Position numbers and translations under genes: made by a program. Below are positions 11,210-22,199 of a stretch of DNA of 64,000 nucleotides, piece after piece. The notes under the pieces are model-generated. The model was given only the letters and a program-made list of their open reading frames with translations. It was not told the origin of the DNA and made no database searches. The stretch is from positions 4,814,001 through 4,878,000 of the forward strand of contig NW_018344164.1 in assembly GCF_002099425.1 (NCBI RefSeq), given 5' to 3'. The first letter of the stretch is position 1. Every line of letters starts with the position of its first letter. The DNA is from Phascolarctos cinereus. Its lineage: Eukaryota; Chordata; Mammalia; Diprotodontia; Phascolarctidae.

Positions 11210-11315
11210 AGATACATATGAGTTTTATATTATTATCTCCATTCTATTGACACAAAACCTGAAGCATGGGGAGGTTAAGTGAATTAAGGTCACATTGTTA
11301 GACAGAATCAGTAGG
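11210..11315 (-). repeat. MIR-like SINE fragment
   Basis: 'ttattatctccattctattg' followed by 'gaggttaagtgaattaaggt' and 'cacattgttagacagaatca' is the reverse of a CORE-SINE core region. Confidence 0.5.
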
Positions 11316-11702
11316 AATAACACCCAGAGAAATCTGAATAAACTATAGGAGTTTGGAATAGAATTTTATTTTATTCCAAAAATTCATCTGTAAGGCAGTT
11401 GTTTGGCATTTTTATTGAATTTTCCTATTTCTCTAGAGGGGAATTCTCAGGCCAAGCCACAAAAGCCTACTTAACTCAAGATGGAGCTGAACTATGTCAT
11501 TAGACTTAGTCCTAAGTCCTGGGAACAGAAGGATTGGTGAAGATAGCTAGTGTTTCAGGATTGCAAAACCTGTGGAGGGCACTAAAAAATATAAATCCTG
11601 GAAAAGTAACAAGAGGCCGTTTTGTGATGGACTTCATATGCCAAACAGGAAGAAATAGGGAGCCACTACATTCTCAGATCTCTGTGTTAAAAAAATCACA
11701 TT

Positions 11703-11838
11703 AGGGGACAGCTAGGTGGTTCAGTGGATAGAGCAACAGTCCTAAATTCAGAAAGAACTGAGTTCAAATCTGGCCTCAGACACTTACTAGCTGTGTGACC
11801 CTGGGCAAGTCACTCAACCCCAGTTGCCTCAAAAAATC
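11703..11838 (+). repeat. Marsupial tRNA-derived SINE without RTE tail
   Basis: It has the tRNA-related head 'gggacagctaggtggttcag' and 'tggatagagca', then 'gagttcaaatctggcctcag', 'cacttactagctgtgtgacc' and 'ctgggcaagtcactcaaccc', ending 'cagttgcctc'. It lies inside the L2, and 'aaaaaatca' occurs on both sides (11690-11698 and 11831-11839) as target-site duplication. The head holds A- and B-box-like promoter sequence, but this is a SINE and not a tRNA gene. Confidence 0.85.
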
Positions 11839-12347
11839 ATTTTGGCAACTATAAGTAGAGGATAATTTCTAAAAGCCTTGAGGTAAGGAGACCAATTAGA
11901 AAGTTATTGAAATATTTTAGTTATGAAGCAATGAGACACTATACCAGTGTGATGGTTGTATGAGTTTCAGAAAGTGAAAGTTTAGAGAACTGTTATGAAT
12001 GTGGAAATGACAAGAGCTGTCAACAGGTTGGATAATTTGGTCTTTAGAGTGAGTGTTAAAAGAAAATTCAGAAAGGTACTGAAATTTCTAGTCTGTGTAG
12101 CTATGAGGATGGTGGTACCCTTGGTGCTAAACAGAGAAATTTGGAGGATTTCTCTTTTAGATGTATTGATTTGGAGGTGCCTATGGAATATTCAGTTTCA
12201 GATATCTAAAAGATGCTAGAGTTCAAGGTTAGAATTTGATATATAGTTCTGGGAATCACTTGCATAAATATGCTAATTATACCCAAGTATTTTGAAATCA
12301 GTAAGATTGTACAGAGGGAGAAGGAGGGCTGAGGACAAGTCTTAAGG

Positions 12348-14042
12348 TAGTAATTCTCAAACTCTAGTCGAAGAACCCTCCAAGACCCCTCCACAAGCCC
12401 ATGAAGTCAAGGCTATTTTTTGCAATAATAAGACTTCATTTGCCTTTTTTCACTCTCTTTATCTGATAAGTGCACAATGAAGTTTTCCAATAGCTCCATG
12501 ACCTGTGAATCAAAGATTTAGCTGGAAACATGAGGAGTTAATATCTCATCTTCAGAATTATACTGTTATCTCAAAAGTTGCTGAATATATAGATGTATCT
12601 GGACTTACCATTTTGCTTGTGTTCATGTGGTACCAGAATCAAATGATCATAGAAGATCTTTTATGCAGGTGGTTGGAAAAAAACATAAGTAATGCTGAAA
12701 TAGCTAAGGTGTTTAAGGATATTTTTTGAAACTCATATTTTACCCTGGAGCAACTGTGCTGACCTTTGTATGGTTGGTGCAAAAGTAATGGTTGGTAAAA
12801 TAGTTGGTACCTTAGTATGATTTAAGGTGGTGGCACCAAATTGTAATGGTAGTCATTGGATTCTTAACCACCATGTAATTATAGTTTTAAAAAAATATAC
12901 CAGTTTCACTTTAGAATAGCCTAGATGAAGCAGTAAAATATTATAAAATTTATTAAATAATGACCCTTGAATATATATTTTTTAATATTCTTTGTAATTC
13001 CATCAGAATTATATATGAACTTCTGTCACATATCAAATTACAACAGATTTCTCTTAGAAAAGCATTTTTGCAATTGTTTGATTTCTCAGCTCAACTGGCT
13101 ACTTTTTTTTTTTCTCATGGAAAACGATTTTTACTTGAAAGGATAACTGACAGACAAACTACAGTTGTTCAGACTTGTGTATTTGGCAGACATTTTCTGG
13201 AAATGAAGGAAGTGACCTAGTCAGTTCCAGGAAACCAATGGACAGATTTATTGTCAATGATACATTTTAAGATTTCAAATGGAAATAAGAATTAAAAAAA
13301 CTCAGAATGTGCCATAGGGAGCTTCACACCTTCCAATACTTAAAGATTTTTCAGATAAGATTGGTGTTAATATTAACAAATGTGATTATTTGATGTTACA
13401 TAATGAAATATGCGAGCACTTAGAGGTTCACTTAGTGAGCTGTTGCTTTCCCAATGAGCAATGCCTGTCACAAAAACATGCAGAGCTTAAAAAAAATGCA
13501 TTCAAAGCACAATAGACCAATGGATTTTCAGGTAATAGAGTATGGAAAGTTAAGTGATATGTTTTTAGGGTCCACATTGCAACCTAACTTTAAGAAACCA
13601 GCACTTGTGAAATTTTGGTGTATTATCAAAGAAGAATATGTACATTTATCTGAATAGCTTATTAAAATACTTCTCCCTTTTCCAACTCTTGTAATGTATG
13701 AGGGCAGATTCTCTTCAAAATATTGCAATAAATGCAGAAGCAGATGTCTTCTATTAAGCAACACACTAAAGGGATTTGCAAAAATATAAAACAATGCCAC
13801 TCTTCTCCTTAATATTTTTGTTTCAGAAAATAATCATTTTCCATGAAATATCCTACCATGTAATGAATTTATTATTTTTATTGTAAATAAATTATAAATA
13901 TCTATTTAAAATGTATCAATTTTATTTTATCATGTGTTACATATAAGCACATATAATGCACATTAAAAAAAGCTCTTTGGTGTCCTACATCGTTTTGAAG
14001 AATGTAAAGAGGTGCTGAGACGTAAAAGCCTGAGAAGAGCTG
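12348..14042 (+). mobile_element. hAT (Charlie-like) DNA transposon
   Basis: The left end TAGTAATTCTCAAAC (12348-12362) and the right end GCCTGAGAAGAGCTG (14028-14042) are imperfect inverted repeats of the hAT end consensus CAGTGGTTCTCAAAC. 'caagacccctccac' follows the left end and 'ggtgctgagacg' precedes the right end, as in Charlie elements. The interior carries degraded transposase. It sits in the L2, whose sequence resumes on both sides. The flanking octamers 'tcttaagg' and 'cattagtg' could be a decayed 8-bp target duplication, which is weak evidence. Confidence 0.75.
12480..13790 (+). pseudogene. hAT transposase remains
   Basis: Several pieces of a Charlie/ZBED-related transposase are visible. 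'CADLCMVGAKVMVG' (about 12755-12795) fits the 'CTDGAPAMVG' catalytic-core region. A degraded 'FIKTRPLNSRLF'-like region follows near 12945. The C-terminus is the best part: 'LVKFWCIIKEEYVHLSE' (13607-13657), followed across a stop by a 'LLPFPTTYVCEAGFSS'-like stretch, which is the hAT dimerisation domain. Many stops and frameshifts separate the pieces, so no enzyme can be made. The family normally has about 550-650 residues. Confidence 0.7.
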
Positions 14043-14759
14043 CATTAGTGGGTACTCATGGTTAGTGTATGACCTGGTTGAAGATATAGGAAAGTAGAAT
14101 GAGAAAGGAAAGAGAAAAACCAGAAGACAGTAATGCCATGAAAGAGAAGAGAAAGTATTCAAGAGGTTAAGAAATGTGAGGATTGGGAAAAGTTTATTAA
14201 ACTTGGAAATGTAAAGATTGTTGGTAACTTTCAAGAGGGCAGTTTCTGTTGAGTGAGTAGTTTAAAAGCCTGATTTCAGAAGGTTTAGAATGTAGTGAAA
14301 GGAGAGGAATAGAGTCACAATTGTAATGGAATTTTCATAAGAAAAACCAAGAACAGAAGGAAATACAGATTAGTTATTAGCAGAGATGGTGAGATCCAAT
14401 GATATTTCTGTTTTGTTTTAAAATGAAGAGACATGGGTGACTTTTTAGGGCAAAAAAACGAATTTAATAGATAAGAAGAGATTAAAGTTTAGCTAAAGGA
14501 TTGTGGTTAATGATGGAGGTAACATGATGACGCTTCAAAAACAAGAAGACACAATCTCATGAGAGATGAGAGTGAAGGAGGAGGTAGTTAGGAAAGATGT
14601 ATGCGTGACATGCAAGAAGGAGAAGAAGAGGCTTCATTTTTTTTCAATGAAGTCTTCAGCAAAAATTAAAAAAAAAAGGTTTGCGGAGGTATTGGGATGA
14701 GTAGCATCCACTGGAATGAAAAGATTTTAAGTAACCTGGGATAGTGAATTGATTCTAGA

Positions 14760-15004
14760 GAGTTAAAAGAAGATTTGAATGAAATGATGCAGAGTGAAAT
14801 AGGCAGGACAAAGAGAATTTATAAGACAACAGTAATACAAAGGAAAAGTACTTCAGACATTAAGAGCTATGACCAATGGAGTAACCGCTCAATATTTCAG
14901 AAAATTGACTGGGTAGCATATCCTTTGGTTTTCCAAAGACAGAGGATGAATTACAGGTGCAGAATGGGCCATACATTGACAGAGAGGACCGATGTGTGAT
15001 GTGC
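14760..15004 (+). mobile_element. L1 3' region, left part
   Basis: 'aaatgatgcagagtgaaata' followed by 'ggcaggacaaagaga' matches the 'ctgatgctgagtgaagtgag' plus 'cagaaccaggagaac' part of the marsupial L1 3' region (compare 25630-25670). 'gatgaattacaggtgcagaa' and 'gggccatacattgacaga' are further 3'. The HAL1 at 15011-17915 interrupts it and the tail continues at 17920-17990. Confidence 0.65.
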
Positions 15005-15837
15005 TTCTTTTTTTTTAATATAAATTATTTATTTTTAGTTTTCAATATTTGGTTCCACAAGATTTGAGTTCCAAATTTTCACCCCATCTCACCCCTCCCC
15101 CCACCCCAAGATGGCATGCATTCTGAATATCCCTTCCCCTAATCTGCCTTCTCTTCTATCTCTCCCCATCCCTTCTCTTATCCCCTTCCCCTTCTATTTT
15201 CCTGTACGGCAGTACAGACTTCTGTACCCCACTTTCTGTATTTCTTATTTCCCATAGCAAGTAAAAAAATTTCTTATACATGTTTTTAAAATTTTAGGTT
15301 TAAAATTTTCTCCCTTCCTCCCTCCCCACCCACCCTCATTGAAAAGGCAAGCAGCTCAATATAGGTTATACATGTGCAGTTATGCAAAACACTTCCATAG
15401 TAGACATGTTGTGAAAAACTAACTCTATTTCCCTTAATCCTATCCTGCCCTCCCATTTATTCTATTCTTTCTTTTGACCCTGTCCCTCCTCAGAAGTATT
15501 TCTTCTGATTACCCCTTTCCCAATCTGCCCTCCTCTCTATCATCCCCCTGCTCTCTTGCCCTTCTCCCCTATTTTCCTGTAGGGTAAGACAGATTTCCAT
15601 ACCCAATTGAATGTGTATGTTATTCCCTCCTTAAGCCAAATCCTATGAGAATAAGATTCACTCATTCCCTCTCACCTTCCCCATTTCCCTCCACTGTAAG
15701 AGCTTTTCTTTTCTGTTTTTTTTTTGTGAGATAATTTACCCCATTCTACCTCTCCCTTTTTCTTCTCCTATAATCCTCTCTCATCCCTTAATTTTATTCT
15801 CCAGATATGACCCTTAATCTTCAACTCACCCTGTGCC

Positions 15838-15839
15838 TC

Positions 15840-15888
<49 letters not shown>
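15838..15888 (+). repeat. (TATC)n microsatellite in HAL1 3' UTR
   Basis: A pure TATC run at the same element position as in the other two HAL1 copies. Confidence 0.95.
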
Positions 15889-16024
15889 ATACATATTTTT
15901 TTTCCTCCAACTACCCTAATACTGACAAAGGTCTCATGAGTTATAAATATCATCTTTCCATGCAGGAATGTAAACAGTTCAACCTTAATAAGTCTCTTAT
16001 GATTTCTCTTTCCTGTTTACCTCT

Positions 16025-17109
16025 TCATGTTCCACTTGAGTCTTGTATTTGAAAGTCAAATTTTCTATTCAGCTCTGGTCTTTTCATCAAGAATGCTTGA
16101 AAGTCCTCTATTTCACTGAATGACCATTTTTTCCCCTGAAGGATTATACTCAGTTTTGCTGGGTAGGTGATTCTTGGTTGTAATCCTATCTCCTTTGCCC
16201 TCCAGAATATTATATTCCATGCCCCAGTCCTTTAATGTAGAAGCTGCTAAATCTTGTGTTATCCTGATTGTGTTTCCACATACTTGAATTGTTTCTTTCT
16301 GGCAGCTTGTAATATTTTCTCCTTGACCAGGGAACTCTGGAATTTGGCTACAATATTCCTAGGAGTTTTCCTTTGGGGATCTCTTTCAGGGGATCGTGGA
16401 TTCTTTCAATTTCTATTTTGCCCTCTGGTTCTAAAATATCAGGGCAGTTTTCCTTGATAATTTCTTGAAAGATGATGTCTAGGCTCTTTTTTTGATCATG
16501 GCTTTCAGATAGTCCAATAATTTTTAAATTCTCTCTCCTGGATCTATTTTCCAGGTCAGTTGTTTTTCCAATGAGATATTTCACATTGTTTCATTTTTCA
16601 TTCTTTTGGATTTGTTTTACAGTGTCTTGATTTCTCATAAAGTCACTAGCTTCCAATTGCTCTATTCTAATTTTTAAGGAAGTATTTTCTTCAGTAAGCT
16701 TTTGGACTTCCTTTTCCATTTGGCCAATTTTTCTTTTTAGGGCATTCTTCTCCTCATTGGCTTTTTGGACCTCTTTTGCCATTTGGGTTAGGCTATTTTT
16801 TAAGGTGTTATTTTCTTCAGTATTTTTTTGGGTCTCCTTTAGCAAGCTGTTGACTTGTTTTTCATGATTTTCTTGCATCACTCTCATTTCTCTTCCCAGT
16901 TTTTCCTCTACTTCTCTTACTTGCTTCTCAAAATCCCTTTTGAGCTCTTCCAAGGCCTGGGACTGATTCATATTTTTCTTGGAGGCTTTGGATGTAGGAG
17001 CTTTGACTTTGTTGTCTTCTTGTGGCTGTATGTTTTGATCTTCTTTGTCACCAAAGTAAGATAATGTAGTCTGACTGTTTTGGGGCTGCTTGCTCATGAT
17101 CCTGGCCAA
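16025..17109 (-). pseudogene. HAL1 ORF1, broken copy
   Basis: This is an L1 ORF1-type protein gene. The first 172 codons (17109-16594) are open and read 'MARIMSKQPQNSQTTLSYFG' at the start, followed by a long coiled coil. Compared with the intact copy, a 3-base deletion creates a stop just after 'QKNEK' (16591-16593). The frame then continues through the RRM region ('LENRSRRENLKIIGL') and is lost again near 16390 by frameshifts. The C-terminal part to 16025 remains recognisable. The high similarity to the intact copy outside these changes suggests a fairly recent shared source. Confidence 0.8.
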
Positions 17110-17915
17110 TTACTTGAGTTTTAAACTCTTTGTTAAGGTAAGAGTCTGCTTCCAATGTGGAGAATGTACTGTCCAAGCTTCGGGGGTTTGTACAGCTGTT
17201 TTCAGAGATACTTGTAGGGACCTGTAAATTTTCAGTTCTTCCAAGGTGGTATGATAAGGGATGAGGTGTTTACTGCTTTCCTGGCCTGTGCTCTAGTCTA
17301 CTAGTAACCACAAGTACTCCTTTCTGTCCTGTAACTGTGAGGAGGGTTTTCTCTTCACAGCCACTACAATCTCCACCACTCTGGTGCTCCTCCTTGCCCT
17401 AAGACCACCACCTAGAACTGTGACCCAGATCCAAGCATGGGCAAAGCAAGAGATCCCTGCATTCCCTCTCTGATCAGCCACTGGATTCAGTCTGTGGGCC
17501 AGAAGTTTAGGAGGCAGCTGCCCCCCCCCCCAAGGGCATGCTTTTGGGGAATGGAGCCGAGACCCTGTGCTCCTCTCTCAGCACTGCAGAAACAGACTTT
17601 TCCCACTGACCTTCAAAGTCGTCTTTGACATTCCTGGATTGAGGAGTCTGGAAACCATCACAGCTGCCCACGATTCAGTCGTCTGAGGCCTGTGTGCCCA
17701 CACCACACTGTGCTCCTCTACCTGCCCGGCGCGATATACCTTTCTGATCAATCATCCAGGTTGTCTTGGGCTGGAAATTTGCTTCACTCCGTCTTTTTGT
17801 GGGTTCTGCTGCTTCAGAATTTGTTCGGAGCCATTTGTATAGGGATTTGGAGGGGTTTGGGGGAGAGCTCGAGCAACCCACTGCTTCCACTCCGCCATCT
17901 TGGCTCTGCCCCTGG
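17110..17915 (-). promoter_or_regulatory. HAL1 5' UTR / internal promoter region
   Basis: This GC-richer segment lies upstream of ORF1. Read on the minus strand it begins near 17915 with 'GGGGCAGAGCCAAGATGGCGG'-like sequence. AAGATGGCGG is the YY1-binding core found at the very start of human L1, where it sets the transcription start. L1-type elements carry their promoter here, so the role is inferred by family. Confidence 0.55.
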
Positions 17916-17919
17916 TCTT

Positions 17920-17992
17920 GATGTACTTTTTTGTTAATGGAAGGGGGCAGGGGTGAGAATGTCACTTAAGAGCACAAAAATGTCTTGTTTCA
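17920..17992 (+). mobile_element. L1 3' region, right part
   Basis: 'ttttgttaatggaagggggc' and the following G-rich stretch fit the end of the L1 whose left part is at 14760-15004. It is short and diverged. Confidence 0.5.
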
Positions 17993-17993
17993 G

Positions 17994-18028
17994 GGCAGCT
18001 AGGTGGCACAGTGGGTAAAAGCACCAAT
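17994..18028 (+). repeat. SINE head fragment
   Basis: 'agggcagctaggtggcacag' followed by 'tgggtaaaagcacc' is the tRNA-derived head of the marsupial SINE. The rest is missing. Confidence 0.75.
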
Positions 18029-18029
18029 G

Positions 18030-18895
18030 TTTTGTTTTGTGTTAAGATAATTGGTAAAACATTTTGAATTTTCTTCTTAGTTTTTCTATGCATTCTCCTC
18101 ATTCTTTGGGTGTTTATTTCTTACATATTGTCAGAGAATATACCTTGCTGTAAGAAGTAAGTTAAAATTTTGTTATTGTATGCTTTTGTTAAAAACAAAT
18201 GATATTTTAAAAATTAAAAAGATCTGGTTTATATTAAAAGAAATTTACTATTTCATCCCTTAGCTAAATTGTTTTCTTCTTGAAAGAAAGACTGAATCCA
18301 TAAAACATTAGAAAAATACTTCAGAAAGAGTAACCTAATTACAGCATCTCTTCATTTGTTCTGTGTGTGTGCCTCTGTGTGTGCATATGTCTCAGTGTGT
18401 GTGCATGTGTGATATTAGCGTACCAACTAGTTGTTTTGACTTACTTTTCCATTGTTTTATTTTGTTTTGTTGCTATGTAGACATAACATGAATAACTCAG
18501 CATTTTCCAAGACCTGTTTTCCATTCTTGTGGGCAAGATAACAGAGGTAGTGGAGAAAAGGTCTTGGCTGAATAGGAAATATTAAATAGCAGCCCAAAAG
18601 CCAACAGACAAGAGCAGTATGGTCCTTTTTCTGTCTAAAACTGGACTATTCTCTCAACGAGTAATAACAATGATTAATACTAATAATAAATAATCTTAAT
18701 GCTTTCAGTGAACTTATTTGGCATGTGTTTATATTCTAATACTTTTATTCAATTACAAAAAAGTAATTATTTTATCCACCTATGCAATTGTCCCTAGAAC
18801 ATTAACTTTCAAGATTCTGTGGAACATTAAGTATGAGAGAATGATAGGAGAATAGTAACCTGTGGTTACTGTTTTTTACCTCAATCTGATCAACA
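18030..18895. other. No gene recognised; AT-rich unique DNA
   Basis: Apart from a degenerate TG-rich stretch at 18360-18415, I see nothing that I can name. Confidence 0.4.
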
Positions 18896-18904
18896 AGATG
18901 ATAA

Positions 18905-19140
18905 GATCATAACAGCATATAGCACTTTAAGGTTTTTGAAAAGCTTTAGTTAAATACTTTTTCTCACTCCAGCATCATAAGCCTGTAAAATTAGTATGAC
19001 AGATGTTATTATCTCCATTTTACAGATAAGGAAATTGAGAATTCAAGTTTTTAAGTAATAATAATAACTAAAAATATCTAGCACTTAAATAGGGCCTACT
19101 ATGTTCCAGCACAGCACTATATGCTTTACAAATATTATCT
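18905..19140 (-). repeat. Two MIR/L2-like fragments (reverse)
   Basis: 'catagcactttaaggttttt' with 'tattatctccattttacaga' and 'taaggaaattgag' is the reverse of a MIR core and tail. A second reverse tail follows ('agcacttaaatagggcctac', 'tatgttcc', 'gctttacaaatattatctta'). Confidence 0.55.
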
Positions 19141-19432
19141 TATTTGATTTGATAAATTAATTAGTCTCTGATTTTGGCAATTTCATTAGCAATGTTGAAA
19201 ATGTTACCGACCTAAGTTAGAAGTTTGAGAATGTCAATTACTGAGAAAAGAGAAACCTATCAGAATTTAATTCTTTTTGGCTTAAATGATTGATTTATGG
19301 AGTCATGTATTGGGGTGGGGAAGGGGGCAGAAACTCTATAATTTCTTGGTTATGAGGGACTATTTGATGAGGAAACTCTCTAGTAAGGTACTTTTTTGTA
19401 ACTTAGAGAGTTACTCTTACAGAGTTGGCCAA

Positions 19433-19515
19433 AACAATGAGGGGTTAAATCACTTGCCCAGGGTCCACAGCCATTAAGTGTCAGATGCAAGATTTAAGCC
19501 CAGTCTTCCCGGCCT
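19433..19515 (-). repeat. Marsupial SINE fragment (reverse)
   Basis: 'ggttaaatcacttgcccagg' with 'gtccacagccattaagtgtc' and 'ccggcctctatccactg' is the reverse of the SINE body. Confidence 0.65.
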
Positions 19516-19519
19516 CTAT

Positions 19520-20330
19520 CCACTGTAAGTTATTGTTTGTTTGTTTTAATAACCACTTAATATGTGATTATTCTGGGGTTAGGATCACAGCAGAGTTGAG
19601 AATTCTGAGCTCTTGCCATATTGCCACATCCCTCTTGAAAAAAACACAGCTGTTTTGGAGAGAGGATGGCCTCCAGAGGGAACTCTCTATTTCTTTAGAG
19701 CCAATAGCTACACTTCCTTGCTTCATCTGCCTCCCAGACTGTGAACGAAAACAGAAGAAACATCCCTTTGTGGAAGTGGAAGAGTTATGTGCCAAGAGAG
19801 TCAGCAGACTCAGGAAGTCTATGTAGAGGAAACTATTCTTTTCTTTCCATGGTTTAATCTCGAACATCCTCATCTGGACATGGTCTATTGTTGTCCTTAA
19901 TGGCTTCTGGTTCATACAAGCAAGTAGAACTCATCTAGTAGGGTTAGTGGCACACATAATTTCCCTCCTTCCTCCCCTTTTCCCTCTCCTCCACACACAC
20001 TCACACACAAATCTCAAAGGTGGACAGCCAAAAATAATAAGGACCATCCAAACATCTGATCAAATCAAAAACACCAAGCCACCCATAAACGTCACCATGA
20101 TTAACATGGTTGACTTTCACATATTTTTTATTACCAGTGAAATGACACAAAGGTACAAATGATGTGAGCATTAATGTGAGCTGCATCCACAAAACTTATA
20201 AAGGAAACAATGTAAATCCTCCAACCAAAGACACATTTAGGTGAAGTCTATAAAATTTCCTGGGTGTAGGCTACCAGTGGGCAGACTTCTCTATAGGGTT
20301 GTTTTGAAGAACCGATGAAACAAAGAAGAC
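19520..20330. other. No gene recognised; unique DNA
   Basis: Overlapping open frames on both strands around 19485-19915 (113 and 115 codons) have no recognisable domain and are probably chance in a GC-balanced stretch. Confidence 0.35.
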
Positions 20331-20339
20331 AGTGTGTAA

Positions 20340-20525
20340 TAACTTAAAGATTGTGACCTCTGGAATTAGAAGCATTGGGTTCAAATCTGACTGTGGTCTT
20401 CTTACCTGTGTGATCTTAAGTAAGTCATTTGATTCCTCTGGGCCTTAAATTCCTCGTCTGTAAAATGATGATGTTGGATTTAATGATCTCTCAAGACACT
20501 TCCAGCTTAACACCCTTTGACTTTA
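20340..20525 (+). repeat. MIR-like CORE-SINE
   Basis: The order of pieces is 'tctggaattagaagcattgg', 'gttcaaatctgactgtg', 'gtgtgatcttaagtaagtca', 'gtctgtaaaatgatgatgtt' and 'ggatttaatgatctct'. The head, core and tail are all present. Confidence 0.7.
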
Positions 20526-20834
20526 TAATGTATGTGAAAAACTTTATAAACAACAAAAGAACATAAACATATAAGTCATGACTTTTGTTATTGCCTCAGT
20601 ATTCTCTAATAAGCAGTATGTATTTATAAAGTCCATATCAAGAGAAAACAGTAGGAAAAGTGACCTAGACAGAAAAAGTGTTTGTTATTATTGGATTGGG
20701 TATAAAAATCAAATACTTCTACCGACCCTAAAGCAAATGTCAAGAAAAGGCCATTTGCATCCATAGTCAGCCAAGGAGGCCTAGCTCATTTATCAAAAGG
20801 GAGCTTCTCCACTAAAAGAAGCTGTTCAATTTAA

Positions 20835-21570
20835 CGTAATTCAAGAAGTATTTATTAACCGCCTATTACATGTAGTAATAGGTGCTAAGAGTATAATGAC
20901 AAAAAATAATCCCTGACCTCAAGATTACACTCTTCTTGGGGAAACACCATATGAATAGATAAATAAATACCAAATATATACAAAGTAACTGCAAAGTAAT
21001 GGCTGAGGGTGGGAACTCCAGGGGAACATCTGGTAAATCTTCATGTAGTAGGCTACACAAGTGAGCCTTGGATGGAGCTTAATTTTAGTTTCTTCATCTG
21101 TAAAACAGGAAACTTGGCGTAAAAGCCTTCTGTAGACCCTTCCAGAAGGTAAAGACATAAAGCAAAAACATTAGAGGCATGTGGACCAGCCAGTGCAAAA
21201 GTACAGAGACGGGGGATGAAGTTAGGTGTATGCAGATCAGGAAGAGGACAGGTTTGGCTAGAATGCAGAGTACGTGAAGAGGAGTCATGTAAAATCAGTC
21301 TAAAAATAGATTGCAGCCAGATTGTAAATGGCTTTAAATGCCAAACAGTTTGCATTTTAACCTTGACACAATAGAAAGTTATAATATTTAGTTTTTGTGT
21401 GTAGGGGAATGACAAGCATATCTCTGATTTAGGAATATAAAATTGTCATTAGTTGTGATTAGTAAATTGGAGAGGGGAGAGACTGGAAGCAGGGAAACCA
21501 ATTAGGAGACCCTTCTGATACTGTAGCAGAGAGAGGATGAGGGCCTGAACTAGGGTGATGTGTGTGGGAG
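20835..21570 (-). mobile_element. L2 LINE, 3' part with ORF end
   Basis: This reads as antisense L2 from the 3' tip inward: 'gaagtatttattaaccgcct', 'aataatccctgacctcaaga', 'gtggaccagccagtgcaaaa' and 'tggctttaaatgccaaacag'. It then reaches the reverse-transcriptase region ('gaagcagggaaaccaattag', 'gatgagggcctgaactaggg'). It is ancient, with internal deletions. Confidence 0.7.
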
Positions 21571-21704
21571 GTAGAGAAATGGTCGGTTGTCCAACCATTT
21601 TTAGTTCCATGTACCTCATATTTATGTGTGTTTGCATGGACCAAGAAAGTAAGCTTTCTAATGTTAATAATATGTCAGCATTTTTCTCAATATAAATCCT
21701 TCTT

Positions 21705-21790
21705 CAAGTCCTTCTTAATAGCCATATGACCATGGATAATTCAAACTTTCTAAGACTCTTTTCTTGTCTATAAATGGATATGAATATTCA
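21705..21790 (+). repeat. MIR-like SINE fragment
   Basis: 'agccatatgaccatggataa' with 'ttcaaactttctaagactc' and 'gtctataaatgg' resembles the core-to-tail region of a CORE-SINE. Confidence 0.4.
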
Positions 21791-22199
21791 TTTTAAAAAA
21801 AGCAAGAGTAATGAATACATTCTTTACTTGGATTAATGTCCTTTCCATTCTTCCAAAGGCAAAGACTAAGGACTAAAAGTACAGTTATTCTGGACTTGTC
21901 ATTGACCAATAAAGAGAAGCTGAAAGATAAGGCAATGTGACAGACTCCTTGGGAAATAAGGAGTATTCCTGTTTAGAGTTTGTAAGGAAGAGAGAGGCAA
22001 GTGCAATTTCACATGAACCTTAAATTTTGGGAAAATTGACTTCAGAGAGTTCTGAGGAAGGACAAGTAGAGTCCTATGTCCCAAAATTCTCTCATACAAC
22101 CATGGGGAATGGAAAGTTTAAAATAATAAAATTCTCATGATATGAACACAAATGATTCCAATGAGGAAGAAAATAGGAATCTTTGTGATATCCCTTATA

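Larger units (their letters stand above)
11600..14700 (-). mobile_element. L2 LINE, interrupted by a SINE and a hAT transposon
   Basis: The plus strand reads as the antisense of the L2 reverse-transcriptase ORF: 'atatgccaaacaggaagaaa', 'agggagccactac', 'ggagaccaattagaaagtta' and 'caacaggttggataatttgg'. After the hAT insertion (12348-14042) it continues with 'attcaagaggttaagaaatg' and 'gggcagtttctgttgagtga'. The order of pieces follows L2 from ORF end to ORF start. The segments 11600-11702, 11839-12347 and 14043-14700 belong together. It is ancient and no frame is open. Confidence 0.7.
15011..17915 (-). mobile_element. HAL1 (half-L1), nearly full length, ORF1 broken
   Basis: This is collinear with the intact copy at 49436-52407: a 5' untranslated region at 17110-17915, ORF1 at 16025-17109 and a 3' untranslated region at 15011-16024 with a TATC microsatellite. 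No ORF2 lies between ORF1 and the 3' end. The flanks carry an imperfect duplication, 'tgatgtgctt' on the left (14998-15007) and 'tgatgtactt' on the right (17919-17928). The outer flanks are two parts of one L1 3' region, which confirms a nested insertion by target-primed reverse transcription. Confidence 0.85.

Noticed and set aside
11703-11780. A tRNA-like head with internal-promoter-like boxes, a possible tRNA gene.
   Set aside because: It continues into the standard SINE body and has target duplications; the arms do not form a tRNA cloverleaf that I could draw.
12763-12800. 'ttggtgcaaaagtaatggtt' looks like the end of a mariner MADE1 element.
   Set aside because: It lies in the hAT element exactly where the transposase codes for a 'C-D-x-GA-x-MVG' motif, and no matching inverted end is nearby.
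19485-19915. Overlapping open frames on both strands, possible exon.
   Set aside because: Open frames on both strands of the same DNA suggest composition and not coding, and neither protein resembles a family.
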